64,000 nucleotides of DNA from Cinclus cinclus (Eukaryota > Chordata > Aves > Passeriformes > Cinclidae), in the NCBI RefSeq assembly GCF_963662255.1, contig NC_085067.1, forward strand, positions 992,001-1,056,000, in the 5' to 3' direction. Below are positions 47,860 to 61,209 of the stretch, piece after piece. The position numbers and the translations under genes were made by a program. Every line of letters begins with the position of its first letter. Position 1 is the first letter of the stretch. The notes beneath the pieces were generated by a model. That model saw only the letters and a program-made list of their open reading frames with translations, had not been told where the DNA came from and ran no database searches.

Positions 47860-48090
47860 AAATTCTTGTCTCGTTATCTTTTCTGTATTGAAGCTGTCCA
47901 AGCCAGTTTTTCTCATTTCATTGGGCTCTTTATATTGTGCTACTTAAAGGCAATTTGTAAAAATAGCAGCAATTTTTACTTTATATATATATGTGTGTGT
48001 TTGCTATCACTAAAGCTTTATTTGGTATTTTAATCTGGGCTTACTGACTGCACTTTTAAGGACTTCTAAATCAAAAGTGATAGTTCCAAA
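47860..48090. promoter_or_regulatory. Candidate conserved noncoding element with (TA)5(TG)5
   Basis: AT-rich segment containing a TATATATATATGTGTGTGT dinucleotide run (47982-48000). The flanks (47870-47970 and 48001-48090) look unique. Confidence 0.25.
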
Positions 48091-49679
48091 AATGCATGAT
48101 GTTTTTTAGTCCCTGACTTGCAGAGAAGCAGCACTTACACCAGTGCTGAGCTGGTTCACTATCCCTCTAAATATATTTCATTAAGAACAGTCCATATGGT
48201 GTGTTAGGGAGAAGGGGAGTGCAGAGCAGAACCTGTGTCTGCCAAAGAAAACTGTTTTGATCTAATGTTGAGCATAGTACAACTTTGGGGGAAAAAAAAT
48301 AAACATTGTCAGATGGGTCCTGCCAAATTTCATGATTTATCAAGAGTTTCAGGCTGTTCAGTGGATTTTTTTTTTCTCTTCTGAATGCTCCAGTTTCTGG
48401 AGTCTTGTGATTTACACAAGACTGTTCATTTTCATTTTTTAAACATGTTGTAGGAAACACCCTCAAAACATGGAAGCAGGAAGCTGCAGTGTCAGCAAGT
48501 TAATGAATTCTTTGCTGGATTATACTGAAGATCTGGTGGGTTGTTAGTGCCTCTTGTGATTTGGAAGTGGTGAGCTGTGGAACCCCACGGTCTGAGTGAA
48601 AGAGGAACTGGGAGAATATAACTTTTCTTATGGTGTTTGGTGTGTGGTGTTTTCTGAGATAAATCCATTAGACTTGTTCTCCCATTCCCTTGGAGCTTCA
48701 CTGCTTTGACAAGCTGGTTGTGAGCTCCCAGTAACACCCCTGGGTGAGCTTTGAGCTTACTGTACTGAAGTACATTTTACAGGAATAGGATGGGGGGATT
48801 GCAGTAGAAAATGAGCAGAGTATGAAGATGAGGAGCAATCCAAAGGGCTGCTGTCCTCCAGCTGAACAGCAAGGTTAAAATCTGTCTGCTCCAGCCTTCC
48901 ATGGATCTGGGTGTGAGATCAGCACTGTGGCCTTACTTATGGGAGGGGATAAATCTAATTTCTAGTGCACTTAACACTGGGCTAGCAAAAGCACAGGCAA
49001 AATAGTGTAGAGAGCATTTGCCTCAGCCTTGTCAGGTGTGACAGAGCTTCCACTTTCCCTTAAATCCATCTCCCAGCTTGCAGCCACCACTTGGAAATGC
49101 CCATTTCTAAATTTGTGAGTCTTTTCATTGCCTGTTTCCAGGTTCTTTTCCTTTCTTTCGTTTTCTTTCTCCCCCTTTTTTTCCTTTGCCTATTTTAAGC
49201 CTTGGCTCCAAAATGAGTGCTCCGCTTCCCACAGTCCTTCATCACGCAGTGTTTTCAGCAGACACTCAAAAATTAAACATGTACAATTTCCATAATACTG
49301 ATTATCCCTGTTTAAGTGCTATTTTAGAGGGTATTAATTTCTGTTGCAGTAGCAGCCGCAGCACTTAGCACCACCAGCCCAGTTTTCCCTCTGTGCCTTA
49401 GGCTCAGCTTTGGCATGAGCTGGGATTTGGCAGGAATTGCTCTCCAGCGTTTTTAGCCCCTGTTTTAGTGAGAAGGGAGGGAGGCAGAGCTGTCCTGACA
49501 AGGAGCTGGTGTTGGACTGGAGGAAGGCTGCCTCTGTCACTTCTGATATTTTCTGGGTTTTGTATGCAGAAACACAAAGCACAATTAGAATACAGTTATA
49601 TATCCTCATCGTTATTAAAGCTTGGATTAACATGACATAAAGTTTTGTCTGGGGAGCCTTTTGCTATGGCTCAGGGAAC

Positions 49680-49875
49680 ATTTTTGTGTGACAGTAATAG
49701 GCTACAGTTAATATACTTGAATAATACCAGAATCTGTGTAATAAGACAGAACAAAGGGGGTTTATTTGAAGCTGAATTACAAAGGTGGAATTATCATTGT
49801 GAACAATCCACCAAGATCGCAGCTTAATTATTGTGTCTGGCGTTATTTCGGCAAAATAATGTGGAGCCAGGGAAG
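49680..49875. promoter_or_regulatory. Candidate conserved noncoding element
   Basis: Non-repetitive, with GAATTATCATTGTGAACAAT (SOX-like ATTGTG/ACAAT), CAGCTTAATTATTGTG and GCGTTATTTCGGCAAAATAA. The density of ATTGT and TAAT cores is notable. Confidence 0.33.
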
Positions 49876-52215
49876 CAAAGTTAAAAAATACCTCTCCCAT
49901 CTTGGAAGGACATCTTGTCAGTCAGGAGGGATTGATGTGTGGACCTGTCACCTCATTCTTAACACCCAAATCCTCTCTTTGCCCGTTTTTGCCGTTTGTT
50001 TGATTTACCGAGCCTGTTTGCCGTGATTCAAGAGGCTCTTGTCACGTTTCTAGGAGAGATTCATCACTGGGACATAATCCATTCAAATAGCTTTTGGGCA
50101 AGAAATAAAAAGTGTTTGAAGCCAAGAGGTTTCAAACAAACCGTTCAAAGGCAGCTGTTGGACCCTGTGGAGAGGGAGGAGGGAGAGTGGGATTGTTCTC
50201 CAGGGGTTTGGGGAGAAAAAGGAGTGAAAAGGTGGGAGCTTCCCTGGGGGGCAGTTTGGGGGGAGGCAGAATCTGGGGAGTCTAGAGTGGACAGGAGGAA
50301 AGACACATGTCCCATGCAGTTGGCCACCACAGGTTCAACACACATGGAAATGGCACCTTTGAAAAACGTAGGGCCGTTTTCACGTGTAAAGCTTGGCGTT
50401 GGTATGGACACTTCTCCCTGTCTGCCTGTGCCTCGAATCTTCGTCACACAGATAATGAAGAGTGGGGGAGTAGGATTCTTTTTTACATTTTTATATATAA
50501 ACTAAAGAAAATTGCTTCTTTCTCACAGAAATCACTCAGGTGATGTCAGGAGTGGGAGGTTGAATTGACTTCAACAACAAAAAAACCCTCTCACAACAGA
50601 AACCCTTGTTTTTTCTCCAGCAGGCTTTAAAAGAGGAGTGCTGTGGTTCCAGGATCCCAGCTCTGGTGATTACCCTGTAATCCCCGTGCAGTCCAGGGGT
50701 AATTAAAAATTGCAGCTGAACCTCGGTTTCAGATGCCTGGGTGAGGCTCTGTCAAGCTGATGAGATCTGGCGTTGTTGACACGTGTAAAAACTCAATTTA
50801 CCCAGCAGGATCCATCGTTCCTGGGCGTTCAGTCCCTCTCCAAGCAGGACGACCCTGGGCAGAGCAGGATGCACACACCTTGGAGGGGCTGTGGAGGGCA
50901 GGGGGGACAGGAGCTGTGCCCAGCACAGCAGCACCACTAATTGCTTTCTTTTTAATATTACATTCAGCCTTAATAGCCTGCTCTCCTGGAGGATTGCCTT
51001 TCCCAGCATTTATTAGGGCTCGCTCCGGAGCCTGACCGGAGAGTGGGAAGGGGTGGAGCTGCAGGGAACAGAATCAAGGTGGAACATTAAAATCCCATCT
51101 CGCAGCCCAGACTGCTGTTGCTGTGTGAGTGCCCTGATTGAGCTCGGGGAAGGGGCAGGCTGCAGCGAGTGTCCCGAGCTCCTGAGCGATGGCAGAGGCA
51201 TTTCCATTCCCTGTCCCGTGCTCCCCGGTCTGTGAAACCGGGGCAGCAGCAGCGATTGCAGCCACAGTTCACATAATGATGATTTCTGCCTTGAGCAGGC
51301 TTGAAAGAATCATCCCCTCAAGTGCTTTGGGCTCCTGCCCTCTCATCAGGACTAACTGGGGTATTTTAAGAAGTAAAGAAGAGTCCAAAGCCCTGAGCAG
51401 CAGAAATCAGAGCAAGTTCTTTGTACTGGTTATTTCTCCTCTCGTCTCGCTGTGGTGTGGGTGGTGCAGGGATGTGCTGGGGCTCTGAGCTCAGGGAAAT
51501 CCACATCCCAAGCTCTGGGTGTTGCACGGCTCTGGTCTGTCCAAGCAGGTTCTGAAAGCAAAGCCAGGACTTGTCTTCTCCTGTTCTTATCATTAATTTG
51601 TGGCAGTGGGAAAATCACTTGTGCTTCCTGTGCGTGGGCGCTGCGAGCTGCCAGCCTGTCTGTGTGGGGGGACTCTGCTCCAGCAGCCTCAAAGTCGTTT
51701 TAAAAAAGTGGTAAGTCATCAGTGTGATGAGTTAGGTGAGAGTACAGTTCTGTACCCACTCACCCTGTCAGCAGGCTGCACAGGGGGGAGGATTTGGGGT
51801 GTTCTGCATAGGCAGAGTTGCTCCAGCCACCATCCTCCACCTGCTGCAGCCAGGAGGGTGGGCTTGGAGCCCCAAAACAAAAACATAGCACAGCAAGGGT
51901 CTGGTTTGCAAATGGTTTTTCCATAAATTAAAAAAATCCCTAGATGTAGAGAGATAAGATTTGTTTGATTTGGGGTGGGAAAAAAGAAGGGGAGGACAGT
52001 TCTGTTTAGAACAAACAGGCCTGGAAAAATATTCCCTGATATGCAAGTCAGTGTATGAAAAGAACAATAAAAGGAAAAAGGATTCAGCAGGAAATAAAAT
52101 GAAACTTTTTTTCATTACAGTCAAAGAGAACTTAGATGAGTTTTCCTTTGCTAATAAACTGCAGTTTGATTCTGCAGCTGAGCCTTTAGCTGGAGCTAGC
52201 TGTGGCAATTGTTCA

Positions 52216-52217
<2 letters not shown>

Positions 52218-52247
<30 letters not shown>
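52218..52247 (+). repeat. Run of 30 T
   Basis: Uninterrupted T homopolymer, about 335 bp upstream of the reverse CR1 fragment and not adjacent to it. Confidence 0.95.
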
Positions 52248-52582
52248 CCAAATCCGGGCAATAAAAAAGCCCTTCATGCATCAGGAAGCCTCGTAATGCA
52301 ATCCTTGTCTTATCTTCACACTTATTCAGCAGGTATTTACGAAAGGGCAGCAGGAAGCTCTTTAAACCCGATCCTGTTACTTTGCTCAGGATGTCTCTTA
52401 ATCAGATCTGTGTCCCTGAGTCTGGCCTGCCCTGGGACTCTGCTGCAAAGGCATCTGTGAAAACACCCTGGCTTTCTCGTGAATAGAGTTTTTCTCAGTA
52501 TTCTCAGTAGCAGGGAAGGCTCTGAGCTGGGTTTCTGTGTGTGGCTTCAGGGCACTCAGTGAAAGCCCGCAGGTTATTCATG

Positions 52583-52796
52583 GAATTCCAGGATGCTTTG
52601 GGTGGGGAGGGACATTAAAGCTCACCCAGTCCCAGCCCTTGCCACGAGTGCTCCAAGCTCCAGTGTCCAACCTGGCCTTGGACACTTCCAGGGATGGGAC
52701 AGCCACAGCATCTCTGGGCACTCAAGAGGGAGGAATTTCTTCCTAATATACCATCTAAACCTACTCTGATCATGCTGGTGACCTCCTCTGGACTTG
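52583..52796 (-). mobile_element. CR1 LINE fragment, 3' end
   Basis: Reverse-oriented CR1 3' fragment. On the + strand it reads from the terminal block (AGGATGCTTTGGGTGGGGAG, then ACATTAAAGCTCACCCAGTC) through CAACCTGGCCTTGGACACTT and GGGACAGCCACAGCATCTCT to GAGGAATTTCTTCCTAATAT and CTAAACCTACTCT. The terminal wording is of the type common in songbirds. It is 5'-truncated and non-coding. It lies antisense to MSI2. Confidence 0.9.
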
Positions 52797-53804
52797 GCCA
52801 CTGTGGCTGCAGCAAAGCCGGGAGAGAGGCTGGTGCTGGACTGGTGCTGTGATTAAATGAAATGACAACATCCCTCTTGCTGCAGCCAGAAAGGAGGAGC
52901 TGTGTTGAAGTCTGGGTTTCCAGGCAGTGGTGCTGCTAAAGCCCATCAGGACAGGAGGCTGCCCCTCCACTGGCTGGAGCTGAAACAGCCCTGGCGCTTC
53001 CAGAATCAGCACTGGCCAGTCCTGGTGGGCAGCACCTCCAAAGTATTGTTTGGAAAAGAAAACAGATTGCAACTTCTCAGCGCTAATATGCAAACAAGCA
53101 CTGTGAAGGGAGGAAGAATTATTTCTGCTGACGGTGCCTAATGTTCCGTGAAAGTAAAATCACCAACGCCTCGCACCTGGCTGGCTGGAATGCTGAAGGA
53201 GCAATGTTCCAGTGATGGCATCGAGGGGAGGAGAGGGGTCCTGCCCTGCCCCACGGCACCCCTGGGCACGTACCTGGATGGGTGGTGAAGGACTAAAGGA
53301 GCTGAGCCCCTTGGAGCTCTGGTGCTGTCGACTCTTGTGATGTTTGATTTATTTAAGCTTCGGCTCAGTGATGTGTGGAGCTCTCAGCCTTTGCTTTTCC
53401 AAAGAGCAGAAGTTCTCCAGCCTTTCAGCAACAGAAGCTTAAACCTGTAAAAACCCAACAGCTCCAATTACAAGCCCCAAAAGAAAAGTTAAAATTGTTG
53501 TGTGTGCATTTTAAATGTACTCCTTGCGTGGGTTTGCTTTGTGTTTTTATCTGGTGGTGGCTCTTTCAGGTGGAGAGGGCACGTGGAGCAGGGTGATGGA
53601 ACTTGGGTTCTTCACTCAGTCATGCACACCACAAAAAAACACTTGCCAGAAGTTGTTCAGTTGTTGGGGAAGTTTGCAGGAATTAATGCACAGTATGTGC
53701 ACATGTGCAGGGAGATGGGGGCCCCAATAAACAGATGGAGGAGGATGAGTGTGGGAGGGGGATCCCCCGATGCCGGCAGGGAACCGAAGGCAGAGTTCCA
53801 GAAT

Positions 53805-53960
53805 GGTGCTTGGCTCTGGGGCCACGTGCAGGTCACTAAAACGCCTGGAACTCAATTTCCCTTCTAGTCCCCCCCTCTTCCTTGTCTGTTAGATGGGTAA
53901 AACAAGGATGTTTTGAGGCAGAGTGAATTAAGTGTTTGTAAGGGAGCCTGGATCCTCTCC
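53805..53960 (+). mobile_element. Probable MIR/CORE-type SINE relic
   Basis: Segments resembling the MIR core appear in order: GTGCAGGTCACTAAAACGCC, CTCAATTTCC, CTTGTCTGTTAGATGGGTAA, and TTTTGAGGCAGAGTGAATTA followed by AGTGTTTGTAAGG. An extra C-rich insertion sits between the second and third. It is more diverged than the copy at 31328 but lies in the same orientation. Confidence 0.6.
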
Positions 53961-55229
53961 AGCAGATGTTTGGGACAGGATTCTGTTCTTGCCTCTCTGG
54001 GGAAGGGCGGTAGCAGGAGTGCTGTGATTTAACCCCAGTTTCAGAGTGAGTGGCTGGTTTTAGCTGCTGTGGCACCTCTGTCTGTGTGTGTACCACCGAT
54101 GGGTACAAAATGTGTCATCGTGGGAGCCCTTCATTTGCTTATGTGACATGTGCCATCTGTGCCACCATCCAGAGCTGTTTGAGCCATGTAGGAAGTCCTG
54201 GATGGTGGCACTCTGGGACCTGCTGCTGTCCCTGGAGACACTGAGGCCTTTGGGCAGTGTCACACCCCTGTTCTCAGCAGGACCCTGCTGTTCTGCAGTG
54301 AAATCTGAAGTTTGTGGTGCAGTTCTCCACCAGTGACGGGCTCTGGAGCGTTGTTCACCCCATCCTTGGGGGTTTGTGTGTCTCTAGTGACCTCGAGGGG
54401 CTGAGTTGCTGCAGGGGGGTTGAGTGTACCCTCTGTGCCCTGTTCCCTGAGGATCCCAGAATGGTACTGCTGGCCTGGGAGAAGGGGCAGGAGGACAGAG
54501 ATGTCCCTCCTGACTCTCTCAATCCATTTCAGAAATGCAGCACTGGAACCTATTTTCCAGTCAAGCTAAGGAGACCCAGGGGAGAGCTGCCTGTGCTGTG
54601 GGCAGGGATCGTTCTGGACAATTAGACCTGGCTGCAGGACTTGATTGCAGAGTCACCTCCAGACAGCCCAGGCTGGGCTCTGACGAGGCAGCTTTTGTGT
54701 TCCCTAAAAGCGCAGGCAGGCAAGGCATGCCCTGCAGCTGAGAGGGGAGCTCTGCTCTCTGTACTGTCTTCAGCTTGATTTCCATGGTGAAAAGCATCCC
54801 TGGAATATGTGGTGTTGCAGGTGGCTGGGAAATGAGGGACACCTCCTGGGCAGAGGAGCTGCCTCCCAGGGTAGTTTCATGCAGGAAAATGGAACACCTC
54901 CCTGGGTATGCAGGTACATCCTCCCCTTTGGAGAAACACCCCTGGGAGTTTGTCCACTCCCAACCATTCTGCTGCTGGAGAGGTTCTGACCTTATGCCAC
55001 TGGCCTGCCTTCTTTCCCTTCCTTTTCTCACCACCTCCTCTGCTGCAGCCCCAGAGGCTGAAGAAAGAGCTGTTTTTATGTTTCTGAGTTGTTCATTGGA
55101 TTGGTGGGCTTTTTTGCAGGAACCCGTGTTCCCTGTCAGTGTTGTTAGCTAACAGGTGCTGGAAATCTGGGGGCTCAAGGGAAGTTCTCAGTCAAGGCAG
55201 CAGGTAAAGGAACACTCCCAAGAGTCCTC

Positions 55230-55395
55230 ACATAGTTTATAACTTGATGGGAGCTTTGCTTTCATCAATACTCCTGTGTTATTAATGCCAGAGAAGGAAT
55301 TAATGAGAAATCGTCTGTGAAGTCGTGTTTAATTTGTCCTGCTGTGGAAAGCTGTTTTTTTCTGAAGAGCATTAGTCATTCTTACATCCCCCTTG
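55230..55395. promoter_or_regulatory. Candidate conserved noncoding element
   Basis: AT-rich, non-repetitive, with GTGTTATTAATGCC, GGAATTAATGAGAAATCG and GTGTTTAATTTGTC. Confidence 0.28.
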
Positions 55396-55519
55396 GTGTA
55401 GAGTAAGCGTTGAGTAACGTGTTGGTGTTTTGCAGGAGCATTTTGAAGTCCAGCAGTAGCCACAGTGCTTTTTGGCAAGCGTTGGGGATGCTCTTTGCCA
55501 TGTCACGGCTGGTGAGCAA

Positions 55520-55665
55520 GCCCTGAGATTAACGTGATTGAATGACTGTTTTAATTTCAGCCCTGATGGAGCAAAATTAGTTACAATGATATGTGTGTGT
55601 TGAATAAAATTGTAGTTTTATTAGCTATAATTGCTGAAGAAGACTTTTTAAAGCCTCGACTGCTG
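55520..55665. promoter_or_regulatory. Candidate conserved noncoding element
   Basis: Contains GATTAACGTGATTGAATGAC, AAAATTAGTTACAATGATAT and GTTTTATTAGCTATAATTGC. Possibly the same element as 55230-55395 across a less AT-rich gap. Confidence 0.3.
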
Positions 55666-58600
55666 GGGGGAAAAAATTGCTAGCACTGGAATTTGTGCTT
55701 GCACAGTATGGCATTGATTGTTATCGTGGTGCATAATCTGTCAGCCCGCAGTTGGGAAGTTGTCACCATGGCACACTGGGGAGGGCTCAGCCAGGAACCT
55801 CACCTTGTGCCCCCAGCACCCCGGGGAACACAGCCCTCATGGTGCCTGGTGCACAGAGGAGGTGAATCCCTCACCAGGGATTGAGAACTTGGGAGGCTGG
55901 AGCAGCACTCCCAGCCTGGAGGTCCCTGCTTTGCTCCCTGGAGCCCTGGCCAGGATGGGGTCAGTGTGGTGGGATGGTGGCAGAGGGACCAGCCACACTC
56001 TGGGTTGGGTCTGATGTGGTCATCCGTGCTGGGACACAGTGCTGGAGGAACCTGGGTGATGGTCAGGGGGGCTTGGGGAGCCCTTGGGCAGGAGACAGAG
56101 CCGTGCTGGGAGGAGGGGAGTGCGTATGACAGAAAGAGGGGGAATCATTTGTTTCTTTGTTTAATTCTGTTGTAATCAAGCCCAGGGCTGGTGTGGGGGA
56201 GCCATTTCAAATTGTCTGCTATGCAATAGGCATTTGTCTTAATTTATGTGGGGGGAGGTTGTAAATCTGCAGGAGCGAGTTGCCGACTCTTGGATTTCAC
56301 ATGTGCATTTAAAATAACAGCACCTGGTAGTCCACTGGCAGCTAAGAGGTTTTTCTGCTTCTGAAAACAAAATATTGGAGGAGTTGTGCAGTGTGGATGA
56401 ATAATTTGAGGAATTAGACCAGAATATCCAGCACACTTTTCCTGGAAGAGCAGAATAGGTGATAGACCTGTAAAGTTCAGGAGGCAGGGATAGAGGGAGG
56501 AGAGACACAACCAAATTGTGTGGGGCCAAAGGTTGCCCAACCTTCAGTAATTCCTTCCCTCCCCAGACCCAGCTGGAATTGCCACCGTGATCCATTCCAG
56601 GTGTGATGCCATTTGTCTGCCCTAATTGTTCTTTACCTTGAAGGGATGGAGAATATAGTGCCAGTTCTGCTTGGGAGTGTGGAAACCAGCCCCTCCACCC
56701 AAGGGGAGCACAGGAACACCTCAACCTGCTCTGGATGTGTTGGAAACTCGGAGTTTGGATCAGGAAAAACCTTTCTGGGCTGGATGAGGAGGCTCAAAAA
56801 AGCTGCTGTGTGTCCTTTCAGTGTAGTTATGGTGGTTTCATTGTGGAGGTTTTACTCCGTGAGTAAACTTGACTCAGACAGAAGAACCAGAACATGGAGG
56901 TGTGGAGTGGTGCTCCAGTTTGTGCAGCACCACCCTACAGATTCTTCTGGAGCCACTGCTGGGTTTTGCAGGGCTTTCAGACTATTGGTTGCAGTGTGAG
57001 TGACTATGGGCTGTGCTGGGTCTGGTCAGCTCCTGCTGCCTCCTGGAAAAGAGGAGTTGAAAATCCCAAAGAGGAAAGTAGGAGGAATGACTGGAGAATA
57101 CTGTGTGTTCTTGTGCTGGGCTAGATCACTTGCATTAAATTCAGAGACTTTCTGAGTACAATTAATAGTCATTTTATTTAGGTCACCCTGGTTTTGTTGC
57201 TTTAAATGTATGCCTCCATTAAAGTGGAAGAAAATCAAATACATTTATCTCTGTGGAGCCTTTTGTGAACTGGTTGGGCATATTTTAAATAACCCTGGGA
57301 ACTGTTAGGATTATTAAAGCCTTTGGCTCCTCCAGGTTTTTTTTTCTTTCCTCCTATTCTCCCCTATTCCTCCTTCCAGGCAGTGAGTAATGAAGTGGTA
57401 GAGCCCTTCCTTTTCTCAGAGCCCCAAGTGGATTGGAAAAAAAAGAAGTTAAATAAACTGAGGCCCATTAGTTAGGCTTTATGTAAGAAACTGGGTCTGC
57501 ATTGGCTGTATGGATGGGCTGTGCTGGGACAGAGGAGTCTGGGGGCCTTAAGTGTCCATTTGTAACCAGTGTTCACTGGCAAGTCTTTGTTTTCTTTTTT
57601 TTTTAGTCACCCTAAGTCCAGAGACTGTTCATTTTGTAACTCTCACTTGATGCTCAGAATGAATCTGGATTAATCAGCTGCTTTAAGCCTCCGTGTGGAG
57701 CCATACTCCATATGGGAGGGGCTGAGGGTTTGTGTTGCCTGCTGGTGTCTGGGTGGAGGTGGCTCAGCCTCCCCCTCCTGTGCTGGGGCATGGCTGGGGG
57801 CTGAGGTCCTGCCTGGTGGGTGATGGCCAAGCCTTACAGGCAGCAATTCCATCTTCCAGTCCTGCTTCTAACCCTGGAAGAACCTTCCTTGCCTCTTGTA
57901 TGCAAAGTGTGAGCTGCGTGTTTTGGGCTGAGACCTGGAAAAGTTGCAGTTGAGCATCTTTAAACCACTGGGCGAGCAAGGGGCTGGAGGATTGGGTTAA
58001 CTCAGGCACTCACAGCCCCTGAATGTTCTTGGATTTCAGCTGTGGGTTGTTGGGTGTTTTTTCCCTTCCCCTGAAACAGGGATCAATTTGCTTACTACAG
58101 GGTTTACTGCCGGTTACCTTGACTGTGTCCCTTATTTCTCCTTGATGAAAACTTGAACAAGCCGCTTGTGTTTGCTGCACAGAGAACCGTGAGAAACGGG
58201 CTGTGTGTGTGAGGCAGTGTGGTTTGCTCATTCTATTCAGCCCTTTGTATATTCAAATTCTTCTAGTTTGAGTTCTTGCTGTTCTGCCAGATTTCCATAC
58301 CATTGATGGGTTTTCTGCATTAATAAGTTTCTCTCCCCCCTCCCTCCCATACCCTCGCCACCTTTTTGCAACTGGTGAAAAGTTTTTCTAAGCGCACTGC
58401 CCTCTCCATATTGATTTTCTTCTCCTGCTTGTCTCACCAGCTCTTAGATGTTTTATTTTGCAAAGTGTTAATAGAATTTTCCTTTGGCCACTGCACTTTA
58501 TCTATTGAGGAGGTTTCAAGAAGTCTCATTGTGTCACTGGACTATGGAGGAAAGAGGCTATTCTTCTGCTACAATGCCTGCCCTAAAAAATAACGCAGGG

Positions 58601-61187
58601 TGGGGTAAGCACAGAAAGGGCAGAGACAGAGATAAAATGTTCTGACCTTAGGAAAGAGAAAAGATAACCAATTAGACATTGTTGAAAGGGCACCAGCTGG
58701 CTCAAAGAACACCCCACTGATAATTTTTTCTTCAAGGCATACTTTGGCCATGTCTGAACTCAGCTGCAGGGATGCTCCCCCCGTGCAGGTTTCATATGGG
58801 GGCTGGCAGGGCTGACCCTTTTTCAGGGAGCTGCTGCCCAGCCCTGATCCCAGCAGTTGGTGCTGTTGGAGGGGAGCAGTGCCCATTCCAGGGTGCCTGT
58901 ACTCCTCAGGGCCCCAGGAAGCCCCCCTCCTGGATTAGCCCCTGCAGCCTGTGCTTGTTTCTGCTAATAGGGATTTATTTGCATAAAAAAGATCCCTGCC
59001 AAGATCATCATTCCAGCTTGGTACACATGGCACGAAGCCCTGTTTGCCCAGAGGATGGTGTTGGTTGGACAGGTGGGAGAAGGGAAGGGAGCTGCAGACC
59101 CCAATGTGACCAGGGGCTGCACCCAGTGCCCCTCACCCCTCCTTGCCCTGGCAGCTCTTGGAGGAGCACAGTGAGGCTGCACAGGAGGTTCAGGGCTGAC
59201 ATGGCCGTGCTGGAGCATCTCTTCTCTCCTTAACCAACACAGCAGCATTTTTGAAGTCCCCGGTAATGTCCTTGTGGGAGGAGGTGTCATTTTGGCAGGA
59301 CAATGTGGCTCCAGCCTGGAGAGCCTGCCTGCAGGGTCAGGGGACAGGAGACCTCCCTGGGCTGCTGGGTCTGGGCTCCCGGATGGGATTGGAGGGGGAA
59401 AAGTTCCATATTAAGCCCTTAGCAGCAGGGATTGAGCAGGGGCAGAGTGTGGCTGGTGCAGGGACCAGTGAGGCACCAGGAGCTGCGATGCCCCAGGAAA
59501 CAGCAGCAGGTGCAATGTGTAATTTTTGGTTCCAGTGAGGCCAAGACCCTGTGAGAATGAAAAATAAAGATTGCTGAGCAAACATAACCCTGGAACAGAG
59601 ATAAGCAGCGTGCAGGGTGAAGGGCAGCCTGGTCCTTATCTGCCTCCTGGTATTGCTCATCCTGGTGAGTTTTCCCCCTCGGAGGGAGGATAGACAGTAG
59701 GACAAACTTAATGCAGTTTGCGTTTTTCAGTGCATCAGAGTCTTCAGGTCTCAGCCAAGATGGGTATCAGGAGACCTGCAGTTCTGCACCGTCTCAGGCC
59801 ATTGCTAGCACTTTCTGCAAACCATTTTGACTAAAAAAGTTAAGAACCGCTTAAGCAGAGGCAGGTTTGCAGATGAATTTCAGGCATCATGTAAAGTTTT
59901 GCTGTACTGGTTTTTTGTTTTTTTTTTTACAATCTCGTGAAACATATTTCAGTCCTTCAGAACCTCAGGGAGGTTCAACTTGTGTTTTCACCATCTTCCC
60001 AAACTCCTTCTCCCCAGCCAAGGCTGAGAAACCTTTCACAGACATAGGCTTGATGTCTGTCTGCTGCCTCTGCTGCCTAAGAGGACATTTTGGGGGACAG
60101 GTGGACCTTTTGGTGGCACTGTATGAGATGAGGAGAGCAAGTGACTCCATTGTAAATCACTTAGCTAAAGTAAATGATTTCTAGAAAGCCAGACTACAAG
60201 CCCAAGGAAGTACAGAAAAATTACTGGTAGAAAAAAAAAATCCAAAAACTTCTAACAAACAAAAAATCCCAAACAGCCCAGACAAACAGTGAAGTCCTTT
60301 AGAGGATAAAACCTTTTCTTTTAAAGTTCTTCTTCCCTTCCTGCAACACCTTCTGTAATTCAGTGTTGCAGGTTTTCATCATCCCTGAGTTTACAACAGG
60401 GAATTGCAAGTCTTGGATTTAATCTCAGAGCTTGCCTAGGATGTGTCCAGTGGCACAGGGACCCACCTGCCCCCACTCCTGCAGCCTCAGAACAACAGCT
60501 CAAGGTGTGATAACGCTGGGAAATCAACCCCAGCCCTACATCCTTGTGCAATAAGTGCAAAATTTTAGGTGTGGCTGCACAGATTAAATGGGGGTGGAAT
60601 AAATCATGCAAATCCTAATGAAAGTTGAAAGCAATTTGGTTGCACTTCAATATGTTTCATCAGTCATCTCTCTTCTGAAGTGGAAATGCCGAGCCTGATG
60701 CGAATTAAAGTTTCTCCCTCCTCCCTCTCCCCTCTTTCCTCCAGCTTTTCAAAAGCCCTTTTGAAAACCTCTGAATACCTTTCTTGGCTGACCAGATTTT
60801 ACCCTGTTCATACCTCTTTTAACCTAATGCTCAGCCAAGACAGTGACTCTAATTTGGAGAAGTCATGGGTTTTATTTGCATCCATGCTTCCTCCCTTGGC
60901 CCTTCCTGGTCTCCCTCCAAAAGGGAGATGAGGCAGGGCCAGGGACTGATGTGAACTGGAAGAGCTACTGAGATATTTGCTTGCTCAGGACCAACACTTT
61001 TAGTGGTCACTTTTCTCCTTTGGGATCAGATGTCAGCCAGGGCAGGGAGGGGGAAAGCAACAGATTTCCAAAAGGAGAAGCTTCCTCTGGCCAAAACCAA
61101 GGAGTTCTGCTCCATCCAGGCTGCTCCTGCCCATGTCCCCCCTCCCTGGTGTGTCTGAGTTAGGTGGCAGCCTGTGTTAAAGCTCAA

Positions 61188-61209
61188 CTCTCCCCTCTTT
61201 GTCTTGCAG
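61188..61209 (+). promoter_or_regulatory. MSI2: 3' splice site of the MSI2 49-nt exon
   Basis: A nearly uninterrupted pyrimidine tract ends CTTGCAG, directly before the valine codon that continues RRM2. A strong acceptor is expected for a very short exon at the end of a 51-kb intron. Confidence 0.92.

Larger units (their letters stand above)
10250..61209 (+). other. MSI2: MSI2 intron, complete, 50,960 bp, dividing RRM2
   Basis: A complete GT-AG intron separates RNP2 from the rest of RRM2. It starts GTAAGT (10250) and ends with a CU-rich tract and GCAG (61209). The proximal donor and distal acceptor are both close to consensus. Three CR1 fragments, three MIR-like SINE copies, microsatellites and homopolymers are listed separately. 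The stretches 14060-15480, 15500-16420, 26961-28550, 30000-31320, 31500-33160, 33210-33980, 36000-38090, 39000-41210, 41280-43320, 45180-47075, 48100-49670, 50000-52215, 53970-55220 and 55670-61180 hold no gene, RNA or repeat that I can recognise. They are unique-looking sequence with many short chance ORFs. Confidence 0.93.

Noticed and set aside
57445..57500. Possible reverse MIR fragment (ACTGAGGCCC)
   Set aside because: Only one short block matches and the rest does not follow the MIR order.
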